Source: Trichothermofontia sp037445115 (GTDB taxonomy: Bacteria > Cyanobacteriota > Cyanobacteriia > B231). Taken from it: 24,534 bases of DNA. The position numbers and the translations under genes are program-made. This document shows, one piece after another, positions 14,354-21,420 of the stretch. Below the pieces are notes generated by a model. That model was not told the origin of the DNA. It saw only the letters and a list, made by a program, of their open reading frames with translations, and did no database searches. The stretch's first letter is position 1; every line of letters begins with the position of its first letter. The DNA is taken from the NCBI GenBank assembly GCA_037445115.1, contig JBBILC010000082.1, positions 1-24,534 of the forward strand. The letters are read 5' to 3'.

Positions 14354-16441
14354 GTGACTCTTGCAACAGAAAAATCCCCCCTTTTACTCAACCACGGCCA
14401 ATATCAGCTAGAGGCCATTGAGTCCCAAACGGCCTTTCTCACGTCCTATCGTGGGATGGCTTTACCGACCCGTCGCCCGGTCTGGCTGCAAACCTTGCCC
14501 GATCGCTGTACCTCGCCCCAGGGGGGAGATACGGGGACCGTCGCCCCGTCTGCCCTGCTCCAACAACAGTTTTGGGCTGCTGCTCAGCACGTGGCCCAGG
14601 TTGCCCCCCCCCATCTGGCTGAGATCCTGGGCACCTTTGAGGCGGGTGATCGCCCCTATATAGTCCTGGCGGTGCCGGAAGGGGTATCCCTAGCGGAGCG
14701 GCTCCACACCGATGGTCCCTTACCGGAACGGGAAGCCTTGCAAATCGTGCGGCAGGTGGGGGAAGCCTTGGTGCCGCTCCATGCAGTGGGGCTACTGCAC
14801 TGGGATATTCAGCCCCAACACCTGGTATGGGATGCCCCAAGCCAACAGGTAGTGTTGACCCATCTGAGTTGGGTCCGGCTAGCCCTCCTGGGAGACGCCG
14901 CCCCCGATCCCCATTGGTTTGCCCCTGGTTACACCGCCCTGGAACAATATCTCCCTGGGGCGACGGCAACGCCTGCCACTGACCTCTACGCCCTCGCTGC
15001 CACCCTCTACACCCTGGTGACCGGCCAAGTCCCGATCGCGGCGATCCAGCGCGATCGCCAACCCCTACCCAACCCCCGCCAGTTTCGCCCGGATCTGAGT
15101 CCGATCGTGGAGCAGGTGATCCTCCAGGGCATGGAAATTAATCCCCGACTCCGCCCCCAATCGTTGGATCAGTGGTTAGCCCTGTTCCCAACCCGTTCGC
15201 GTTCAGCCATCGGTGCATCCCGATCCCTGGTATTACCCACCCTTAGCGCCGCTCCCACTCCCCTGGCTAGCCATACGCCGAGGGCAAAGGCCGTCACGCC
15301 GATCGCGGGACTGGTTGCGTCTTCTGGTGCTCGACGGTTGGCGATCCCAGCGTCCGCGTCCGCGCCATCATCTCCCGCTGCTCCTGCCGTGCCCCCCCCC
15401 GAATCCCCCCCGGCCCAACCTACCGGTATTGGCGCTCATGCCCGTCGTCGCCGGGGGGGGGTGGCTCCTACCCAGCCTCCTGCCCTAGATGCTACCGCCA
15501 ACGTCCTCTCCTTACCCAAGCTAGAGCAGCAGTCGCGACGGCTATCATCCCCATCCCCCCAGAACCCACCACCTTCCCCGATCCCGACCGTTACCCAGAC
15601 GCTTACCCAGACAACGGCTGATCGAGTGGATGACAGGGTTGCCCCCAGTCCCATACAATCAACTTCGGTTAAGACAACCGTAAAATCGAAGAAAGTAACC
15701 TCACGGTTTCAACGGGCTGCATCCCCCTCGTCCCGTTTTTCTGGTACGCCTGTGTATCCCAACACTTCTCCAACCTCCTCCCCCCGCAGCACCCAGCCAT
15801 CGCGATTTCCCTCTAATCGTCGCCTGTTCCAAGGGTTGTTATTGGCCTCGGCGGCGGCGGCCTTCTTCGGGGGTGGCTTTGGTCTCACCCTGCGCTTTGC
15901 CGGCGATCGGGGTCCCATGAATTCCCGCCTATTACAGCCGAACCAATCCTTCCCCCCCCAAGCTTGGCCAGGGGAAGCCGATGCGGCCCAGTTTGACTTT
16001 AATAACCTGCCGGTGACTGGTGAATCGCCCCGCTGGGAAGATCCCGTGGCCCCGGCCCAATCGACCTGGTCCCTGGAGGAAGAATCTGCCTTCCCGCCCC
16101 CACCAGTGACCCGTGCGCCCATCGCACCCGAACCTGTCCAGGAGCCAATGGGGACCCAAGAGCCGACCTGGGAGGCGAGTCCCTTACCTGCGGCCCCGGT
16201 GGAAGCCCCTCTGCCTAGTGTCCCCGCCGCCCCCGCCGCCCCCTCTGAATCGTTGCCACTGCCTAGTGCGTCTACTGCGCCATTGCCAGAGCCAGCCCCT
16301 ATTGGCGTTGACCCGCCCCTGCCCGAACCGGCCCTACCGGCTGCCCCGCCGCCCGCTGCTGATGCGACGCGCGAAGCCCCCGCTGCGCCCGCCCCACCGA
16401 TGCAGGAATCACGGCTAACCCCCCCCGAAGAGCTTTCTTAG
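14354..16441 (+). CDS. Membrane-anchored Ser/Thr kinase-fold protein, probable pseudokinase
   Basis: A 695-residue protein. Residues 17-280 have a PknB-like kinase fold: the hinge region YIVLAVPEGVSLAERL, the helix QIVRQVGEALVPLHAVGLLH, and the late motifs YTALEQYLPGA, ATDLYALAATLYTLVTGQVP and NPRLRP. Key residues are lost: the ATP lysine is Q46 (VWLQTL), the catalytic loop reads HWDIQPQH (D151 kept, Lys to Gln, Asn to His), the DFG is replaced by HLS (170-172), and there is no glycine-rich loop. A Pro/Ser/Ala-rich linker (285-489) leads to one membrane helix (491-514), then about 180 residues of Pro/Ala/Glu-rich sequence probably outside the membrane. The start is GTG at 14354, supported by GAGGAG at 14337-14342. 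It probably acts as a scaffold or sensor. The ABC1 kinase and PP2C genes lie downstream. Confidence 0.85.
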   Translation: MTLATEKSPLLLNHGQYQLEAIESQTAFLTSYRGMALPTRRPVWLQTLPDRCTSPQGGDTGTVAPSALLQQQFWAAAQHVAQVAPPHLAEILGTFEAGDRPYIVLAVPEGVSLAERLHTDGPLPEREALQIVRQVGEALVPLHAVGLLHWDIQPQHLVWDAPSQQVVLTHLSWVRLALLGDAAPDPHWFAPGYTALEQYLPGATATPATDLYALAATLYTLVTGQVPIAAIQRDRQPLPNPRQFRPDLSPIVEQVILQGMEINPRLRPQSLDQWLALFPTRSRSAIGASRSLVLPTLSAAPTPLASHTPRAKAVTPIAGLVASSGARRLAIPASASAPSSPAAPAVPPPESPPAQPTGIGAHARRRRGGVAPTQPPALDATANVLSLPKLEQQSRRLSSPSPQNPPPSPIPTVTQTLTQTTADRVDDRVAPSPIQSTSVKTTVKSKKVTSRFQRAASPSSRFSGTPVYPNTSPTSSPRSTQPSRFPSNRRLFQGLLLASAAAAFFGGGFGLTLRFAGDRGPMNSRLLQPNQSFPPQAWPGEADAAQFDFNNLPVTGESPRWEDPVAPAQSTWSLEEESAFPPPPVTRAPIAPEPVQEPMGTQEPTWEASPLPAAPVEAPLPSVPAAPAAPSESLPLPSASTAPLPEPAPIGVDPPLPEPALPAAPPPAADATREAPAAPAPPMQESRLTPPEELS

Positions 16442-16522
16442 CCAAGTTGGGGGCGGCGCTGCTCCTAGGGGAAACGGGGGGAACGATCGCGCTGCGGTGC
16501 CAGGATGCTGGAGAAATAACGT

Positions 16523-16528
16523 TATAAT
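16523..16528 (+). promoter_or_regulatory. Perfect -10 hexamer upstream of the DUF6825-like gene
   Basis: TATAAT sits 30 bp upstream of the ATG at 16559 in the only AT-rich patch of a short spacer. No recognisable -35 lies 16-18 bp before it, so transcription may need an activator, as is common for type 2 cyanobacterial promoters. A start near 16535 would leave a leader of about 24 nt. Confidence 0.4.
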
Positions 16529-16558
16529 TTGATACGAAATGTTGTTATAAAACTTTGC

Positions 16559-16882
16559 ATGAGCAGTTCCCTCCTTCACGCCTTCTTTGTGGGACGGGCG
16601 ATCGCCGAGACGATCACCGAACAGGTCGAGGCAAGGCTAACTGATGCGATCAGTACCCTCGGTAAATTTGATGCGGAGCAACGCGAACGTTTGCGCCAAT
16701 TAACCGATGAGGTGCTGGAGCGGGCCAAGCGCGAGGAAGATCTCGCCCTTCAGGGACGATCGCGCTCCGGGACAACGGGGCCAACCGGGGTTTCGTCGGA
16801 CCTCCAAACCACGATCGATGACCTGCGGGCAGAGGTTGCCCAAGTACGATCGGCGTTGCAGCAATACCGTCAGTCTAGCTAG
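16559..16882 (+). CDS. Conserved cyanobacterial coiled-coil protein (DUF6825-like)
   Basis: A 107-residue protein starting at ATG 16559 (MSSSLLHAFFVGRAIAETI). A TTG at 16529 would add ten residues but lies right beside the -10 box, so I reject it. The N-terminal motif LLHAFFVGRAIAE plus LGKFDAEQRERLRQLTDEVLERAKREED matches a short family found across cyanobacteria and plastid-bearing eukaryotes, which I recall as DUF6825. The body is predicted helical. A Gly/Thr/Ser-rich break (about 76-87) precedes a second short coiled coil (residues 89-105, TIDDLRAEVAQVRSALQ). There is no signal peptide. The function is unknown. It has its own likely promoter and lies 304 bp before the ABC1 kinase gene. 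Confidence 0.75.
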   Translation: MSSSLLHAFFVGRAIAETITEQVEARLTDAISTLGKFDAEQRERLRQLTDEVLERAKREEDLALQGRSRSGTTGPTGVSSDLQTTIDDLRAEVAQVRSALQQYRQSS

Positions 16883-17186
16883 ACTGGCTCACCTGCGGCA
16901 GGCGTGGGGTAAAGTCGTTGGTTAGGGCTAGGGCATGGGCGGAGGGGGTTGAACGTCAGCCCCAATGCGTCTAGGTTCCTTGACCATCCTATACCCCCGA
17001 TGGGGCAGGGATAGGCAAGGACCGTATAGGCAAGACGCTGGACGCGATCGTGTTTACCGTCAGCGATGTCGTCCCTGCGGTTCACGGGGGCATCTCCCCG
17101 GCGATTGGGTCATCCGCATAGGTCCGTCATCGTGGGATCGCTCCAGTCATTGGCAATAGGCAAACATTACACAATTAGGAAACCGA
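16883..17186. other. Intergenic region before the ABC1 kinase gene
   Basis: This 304-bp spacer holds only weak structure: a duplicated ATAGGCAAG (17011-17033 region, with a further ATAGGCAAA near the ABC1 start) and no long open frame with recognisable content. A ribosome-binding AGGA (17177-17180) marks the end. No clear promoter hexamer pair or RNA gene was found. Confidence 0.4.
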
Positions 17187-18974
17187 GTGTCTGTGCTTTC
17201 TGAGGCCGATAATCAGATTCAATCGTTTCCCCAGGCTGGTAGTGGGCGTGATGCGCATCGGGAGGCCGCCGGGAATCGTGGGCGTCGGGAGAAGGTATCA
17301 GTGGGCCGCAACTACCGTTGGAACCGGGCGCGGTATTCACAGCAACGGCGGTTTGTCGATATTTGGGCCTTTGTACTGAAGTTTCTGGGGGGGCTGTGGC
17401 TCAATAACAAACCCTGGAGCTATCCCGGTGGGGTCACGGAGGAGAAGCAACGTCGCCGCCGCCAACAGCAAGCTGTCTGGGTACGAGAGTCGCTACTGGA
17501 TTTGGGCCCCACCTTTATTAAGGTGGGGCAGCTATTTTCCACCCGCGCCGATCTATTCCCCAATGAATATGTCGATGAGTTGGCCAAGTTGCAAGATCAG
17601 GTGCCTGCCTTCAGCTACGAGCAGGTAGAGGCCATTATCGAGCATGATTTGGGCAAACCGATCCAGGCATTATTCCGCAATTTTGATCCGATTCCCATTG
17701 CGGCTGCCAGCTTGGGCCAAGTCCACAAGGCCCAACTCCATACCGGCGAGGAGGTGGTGATCAAGGTCCAGCGGCCAGGATTACGCCAACTGTTCACGAT
17801 CGACCTCCAAATTCTCAAGGGCATCGCCCGCTATTTCCAGAATCACCCCGACTGGGGACGCGGGCGCGACTGGCTAGGGATTTATGAGGAATGCTGTCGG
17901 ATTCTCTGGGAAGAAATTGATTACCTAAACGAGGGCCGCAATGCCGATGCCTTCCGGCGTAACTTCCGGGGGGTGGAGTGGGTGCGCGTGCCACGGGTGT
18001 TTTGGCGCTATACCTCCCCCCAGGTCCTCACCCTGGAGTATGTCCCGGGGATTAAAATCAGCCACTACGAAGCCCTGGAAGCAGCTGGTCTTGATCGCAC
18101 CCGCCTCGCCCAACTGGGGGCGAAAGCCTATCTCCATCAACTGTTGACCAATGGCTTTTTCCATGCCGATCCCCACCCCGGCAACTTGGCGGTCGATCCG
18201 GACGGTGCCCTGATTTTTTATGACTTTGGCATGATGGGCCGGATTCGCACCGATGTGCGCGAAAAACTCATGGATACCCTGTTTGGCATTGCCCAGAAGG
18301 ATGGCGATCGCGTCGTCGTCTCGTTGGTGGAATTGGGTGCCCTTGCACCTGTGGAGGACATGGGTCCCGTGCGGCGATCGGTGCAGTATATGCTCGATCA
18401 CTTCATGGATCAGCCCTTTGAGAACCAGTCGGTTGATGAGATTATTGATGATCTATACGAAATTGCCTACGATCAGCCCTTCCGCTTCCCCGCAACGTTT
18501 ACCTTTGTCATGCGGGCCTTTTCGACGCTGGTGGGGGTAGGCAAGGGACTCGATCCGGATTTTAATTTTATGGAGGTTGCAAAACCCTTTGCAATGAAAC
18601 TTATGGCTGATGGCAACAATAGCAGTCCCAGCAATAGCTTATTCAACGAGTTAGGACGGCAGGCCGCTCAGGTTAGTAATACGGCCCTAGGGTTACCCCG
18701 CCGGATTGAAGAAACCTTGGATCGGCTCGAACGGGGGGATATCCGGGTTCGGGTCCGATCGACGGAAACCGATCGCATGTTGCGACGCTTAAGCAATGTT
18801 TATCTAGGGACGAACTACACGTTACTGATTGGCGCATTCACCCTATCTGCGACTATCCTATTGGTGAATCAATACGTCTGGTTAGCCCTGTTGCCCGCGA
18901 TCGCGGCGATTGCGGCGGCGGTGGCGCTGATCCGGTTGCTGCTGCGGTTGGATCGGTTGGAACGTATGATGTAA
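17187..18974 (+). CDS. AarF/ABC1/UbiB-family atypical kinase
   Basis: A 595-residue ABC1 (ADCK-like) protein. All family motifs are present: KxGQ at K112-Q115 (FIKVGQLFSTR), the Ala-rich loop replacing the glycine loop (IAAASLGQVH, 171-180), the ATP lysine K193 (VVIKVQRPG), HADPHPGN with D328 and N333, and DFG at 346-348. Two hydrophobic stretches (about 550-586) at the C-terminus, AFTLSATILLV and LALLPAIAAIAAAVALI, should form a membrane hairpin anchor. UbiB/COQ8 proteins support ubiquinone synthesis; plant and cyanobacterial ABC1K proteins act in prenylquinone metabolism and thylakoid stress, probably as ATPases more than protein kinases. The start is GTG at 17187 with AGGA six bases upstream. 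The PP2C gene follows after 26 bp, so the two are probably one operon. Several paralogues are usual, so no specific symbol is given. Confidence 0.93.
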   Translation: MSVLSEADNQIQSFPQAGSGRDAHREAAGNRGRREKVSVGRNYRWNRARYSQQRRFVDIWAFVLKFLGGLWLNNKPWSYPGGVTEEKQRRRRQQQAVWVRESLLDLGPTFIKVGQLFSTRADLFPNEYVDELAKLQDQVPAFSYEQVEAIIEHDLGKPIQALFRNFDPIPIAAASLGQVHKAQLHTGEEVVIKVQRPGLRQLFTIDLQILKGIARYFQNHPDWGRGRDWLGIYEECCRILWEEIDYLNEGRNADAFRRNFRGVEWVRVPRVFWRYTSPQVLTLEYVPGIKISHYEALEAAGLDRTRLAQLGAKAYLHQLLTNGFFHADPHPGNLAVDPDGALIFYDFGMMGRIRTDVREKLMDTLFGIAQKDGDRVVVSLVELGALAPVEDMGPVRRSVQYMLDHFMDQPFENQSVDEIIDDLYEIAYDQPFRFPATFTFVMRAFSTLVGVGKGLDPDFNFMEVAKPFAMKLMADGNNSSPSNSLFNELGRQAAQVSNTALGLPRRIEETLDRLERGDIRVRVRSTETDRMLRRLSNVYLGTNYTLLIGAFTLSATILLVNQYVWLALLPAIAAIAAAVALIRLLLRLDRLERMM

Positions 18975-19000
18975 ATTCCTAATCAAGCCAGTGAGCCACC

Positions 19001-19756
19001 GTGTCTGAGTCTACTTCCCTTCCCCTGAAGCTTGTCTTTGCTGGATTAACCGATGTTGGGGTCCTGCGATCGGTGAATCAGGATGCTTTTTACGTGGACG
19101 ACCCAGCAGGCCGCTATTTTATTGTGGCGGATGGCATGGGGGGCCATGCGGGAGGGCAGGAGGCCAGTCGGCTGGCAATCGATATTATCCGCGAATACCT
19201 GGAGGAGCATTGGCAGTCGCCTGAGTCTTCCTATATGTTGCTGAAGGCCGCTTTTTTGAAGGCAAATCGGGCAATTTTGCAAGATCAACGGGAACACCCG
19301 GAGCGGGCGGATATGGGGACCACGGCACTGACCCTGATTTTTCGAGGGGATGAGGTCTGGTGTGCTCACATTGGTGATTCGCGGCTTTACCGACTGCGCG
19401 GGGCCAGGTTGGAGCAGTTGACGGAGGATCACACCTGGGTGGCACGGGCCTTGCGGGTGGGTACTATTACCCCGGCCCAGGCGCGGACCCATCCCTGGCG
19501 ACATGTGCTGTCCCAATGCTTAGGACGGGCGGATTTACGGCAAATTGATATCAATGCCCTAGAGCTACAACCGGGCGATCGGCTGTTACTGTGCAGCGAT
19601 GGTTTGACGGAAGAGTTGCCGGATACGATGATTGCCCACCACTTGAAAAGTATTCGATCGTGCGAGAAGGTTACCCAAGCCCTGGTGGAGGCAGCGAAGG
19701 AGAATGGCGGGCGCGATAACATTACGGTGGTTGTCGTTGCGATTGATATGGACTAA
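19001..19756 (+). CDS. pphA: PP2C-family (PPM) protein phosphatase, PphA-like
   Basis: A 251-residue single-domain Mn/Mg-dependent Ser/Thr phosphatase. Metal and phosphate ligands are complete: R23, D28 (SVNQDAF), D44-G45 (VADGMGGHAGG), D126 (HIGDSR), D200 (CSDGLTE) and D239 (GGRDN). The flap region (about 145-176) reads HTWVARALRVGTITPAQ followed by HPWRHVLSQCLGR. Together with ERADMGTTA this closely resembles the Thermosynechococcus enzyme tPphA, whose Synechocystis relative dephosphorylates the nitrogen-signalling PII protein. That resemblance is from memory. The start is GTG at 19001, following a Ser/Leu-rich nine-residue extension. It follows the ABC1 gene by 26 bp. The substrate is inferred (PII or a Ser/Thr kinase target); the membrane pseudokinase nearby is a possible partner. 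Confidence 0.88.
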   Translation: MSESTSLPLKLVFAGLTDVGVLRSVNQDAFYVDDPAGRYFIVADGMGGHAGGQEASRLAIDIIREYLEEHWQSPESSYMLLKAAFLKANRAILQDQREHPERADMGTTALTLIFRGDEVWCAHIGDSRLYRLRGARLEQLTEDHTWVARALRVGTITPAQARTHPWRHVLSQCLGRADLRQIDINALELQPGDRLLLCSDGLTEELPDTMIAHHLKSIRSCEKVTQALVEAAKENGGRDNITVVVVAIDMD

Positions 19757-19861
19757 TTTCCGACAATAAACCGATTGCTTCGAGTCAGAAGCCTGCGATT
19801 TCGGTTGCGGCCCTCAGCGATATCGCCAACAGCACCCCCCAAGACAACGAGGATGCCCAGG

Positions 19862-20557
19862 ATGGTTGCCTCCCCCCAGACACAGCGTTCAATTCCTCCC
19901 CTAGAAAATGGCGATCGCCTAACCCGTAGCGAATTTGAGCGTCGCTACCTGGCCATGTCTGAGCACCGGAAAGCCGAACTCATCGAAGGCAGGGTTTTTA
20001 TGGCGTCCCCCGTGCGAGCGAGAAAACATGGTGCCCCCCATGCCGCTGTGATGACTTGGCTAGGGGCTTATTGGCAGGCCACACCGGGGGTTGAACTGCT
20101 AGCGACCCCTACCGTGCGCCTGGATGCGGATAACGAGCCACAACCAGATGCCTGTCTGCGCTTAGAAGATTGGGCTGGGGGACAGTCGCGCATTAGCGAA
20201 GATGATTACCTTGAGGGTGCGCCGGAACTGATTGTTGAAATTGCGGCCAGCAGCGTCTCCTACGATCTCCATGACAAGATGCAGGTCTATCGGCGCAATG
20301 GGGTGCAGGAATATCTGGTATGGCGCGTGTTGGATAATGCCTTGGATGGGTTTGTCCTGGAAGAAGGAACTTACGTGCGGCTACCGGTGGCTGGGGATGG
20401 GATGTTGCGCAGTCGGGTGTTTCCTGGGTTGTGGCTGGCGAGCGCGGATCTCTTGGCGGGCAATTTAGCCCAGGTGGTGGCAGGTCTCCAGTTAGGGCTG
20501 GCTACACCAGAATACCTGGCTTTTCGGCAAGCCCTCGTTGCCCAAGTGAGGGATTAG
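19862..20557 (+). CDS. Uma2-family putative restriction-endonuclease-fold protein
   Basis: A 231-residue PD-(D/E)XK-fold protein starting at ATG 19862, which has GAGG (19849-19852) nine bases upstream. The open frame extends back to a TTG at 19775, but the added 29 residues are Arg/Pro-rich and unlike the family. Family motifs: ELIEGRVFMASPV, TVRLDADNEPQPDACL with the catalytic-type Asp, ELIVEIAASSVSYDL with the Glu, and DKMQVYRRNGVQEYLVW. Uma2 proteins occur in many copies in cyanobacteria and their real function is not established; nuclease activity is inferred from fold. The gene follows the phosphatase by 105 bp, and the spacer has small nested inverted repeats (AACCGA 19769/TCGGTT 19801; GCTTC 19777/GAAGC 19788). 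Confidence 0.85.
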   Translation: MVASPQTQRSIPPLENGDRLTRSEFERRYLAMSEHRKAELIEGRVFMASPVRARKHGAPHAAVMTWLGAYWQATPGVELLATPTVRLDADNEPQPDACLRLEDWAGGQSRISEDDYLEGAPELIVEIAASSVSYDLHDKMQVYRRNGVQEYLVWRVLDNALDGFVLEEGTYVRLPVAGDGMLRSRVFPGLWLASADLLAGNLAQVVAGLQLGLATPEYLAFRQALVAQVRD

Positions 20558-20586
20558 GAGGACAGGCAGACGAGGGGGCTGGTGGC

Positions 20587-21102
20587 CTACGGCTCCTGGC
20601 TGAGCAGGGGGAGGCTCGGGAAGGACCGATCGGCGATCGGGCTAGGCAGATTTCCAAACCAGTCGATCGGGTCAATGCCACCCGTCGTTTGCCCCGCCAG
20701 GACTGTAACCGGCAGCGGTTGGTGATCCGTGCATTCCAGTTTCAGCCCACAGGCCACCGCAGGTGAGTAGTAGGCGTGCATCTGGCCTTCCGAAGCGAAC
20801 ACGTGATAGGTCCCGACTGGAACGCTCAGGCGATATCCCACCCCGTGGGTATAGCGATCGGCCTCGATGCGGGTGTCGGTACAGTAGCGATCGCCGCTGG
20901 CGGTATTTTCCGCACAGACCACCAAGCGAGGAATCAAATCACTGGGATAGCCCAGGGACCCTTCCAATACGCCTGTGGCTGTCGGTGTGGGCATAGGACT
21001 CAGGGCAGGGCGGGCGGCCAGTTGCTCGGCGCGGGCAGCGGTTGTCCCCCCTAGTAGGAGCAGGCTTGAAAGGGTCAGGGTGGCGAGGTGTTGGTGTTTC
21101 AT
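20587..21102 (-). CDS. Small exported protein of unknown function
   Basis: A 171-residue protein with a clear Sec signal peptide: positive start MKHQH, a hydrophobic core TLSSLLLLGG, and a cleavage-type TAARA-EQ near residue 25. After a Pro/Ala/Thr linker (27-43), the mature domain has the beta-rich pattern VLEGSLGYPSDLIPRLVVCAE, RIEADRYTHGVGYRLSVPVGTYHVFA and CGLKLECTDHQPLPVTVLAGQTTGGIDPIDW. This is reminiscent of carboxypeptidase-regulatory-like or Ig-like folds, in which a bound modifier is 'presented' as GTYHVFA. Four Cys residues in the mature part could form two disulfides. No catalytic motif was recognised. The start ATG at 21102 has a GGGGG-type ribosome binding site upstream. It is transcribed away from the terminal kinase; the dyad at 21211-21226 lies about 110 bp upstream. 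Confidence 0.75.
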   Translation of the reverse strand: MKHQHLATLTLSSLLLLGGTTAARAEQLAARPALSPMPTPTATGVLEGSLGYPSDLIPRLVVCAENTASGDRYCTDTRIEADRYTHGVGYRLSVPVGTYHVFASEGQMHAYYSPAVACGLKLECTDHQPLPVTVLAGQTTGGIDPIDWFGNLPSPIADRSFPSLPLLSQEP

Positions 21103-21210
21103 AATGACCCCCTTGCAGGTCGATAACCACAGTTGGTCTGTCTGGCGTGTCTAGGTTTAGTGTGGCTGAGGGGGTGAGGGGATGACGCCCCCCAGGACGG
21201 TTGTCATAGC

Positions 21211-21226
21211 TCACCCGGTCGGGTGA
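21211..21226. promoter_or_regulatory. Operator-like dyad, copy 2
   Basis: TCACCCGGTCGGGTGA is a perfect 7+2+7 dyad. It lies 109 bp upstream of the exported-protein start and 195 bp upstream of the kinase start. It differs from the copy at 7083-7098 at only two bases (TCGCCCGATCGGGTGA). Its place between divergent starts suits a transcription-factor site. Confidence 0.45.
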
Positions 21227-21261
21227 ACCCATTCAGGCAGCAGGGATCAACCTCACGCTTA

Positions 21262-21313
21262 TATGAGATGGACGTATGAGGTGGAGCTACGAGGTGGAGC
21301 TACGAGGTGGAGG
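21262..21313. repeat. Four tandem 13-bp repeats
   Basis: Units are TATGAGATGGACG (21262-21274), TATGAGGTGGAGC (21275-21287), TACGAGGTGGAGC (21288-21300) and TACGAGGTGGAGG (21301-21313), head to tail with no gaps. The first is the most diverged. The array ends about 107 bp before the kinase start. It could be a variable-number repeat or a stacked binding site. Confidence 0.85.
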
Positions 21314-21420
21314 TACTTGCCCGGAACTGCGGTAGCCCGGAAAATCGCGGGTTATTCTATAAGAGTCTGCGTTACGAATAGTAGCGTGGGGGCTGAAGTC
21401 ACCATTGCATTGGAAGGATC

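Larger units (their letters stand above)
21103..21420. other. Divergent spacer with dyad and 13-bp tandem repeat
   Basis: This 318-bp region separates the exported-protein gene (minus) from the sensor kinase (plus). It carries the dyad at 21211-21226 and four 13-bp tandem repeats at 21262-21313. No clear promoter hexamer pair or RNA gene was identified. Confidence 0.55.

Noticed and set aside
16965..17159. 64-codon plus-strand frame before the ABC1 gene
   Set aside because: Arg/Gly-rich translation with no family resemblance and no ribosome binding site.
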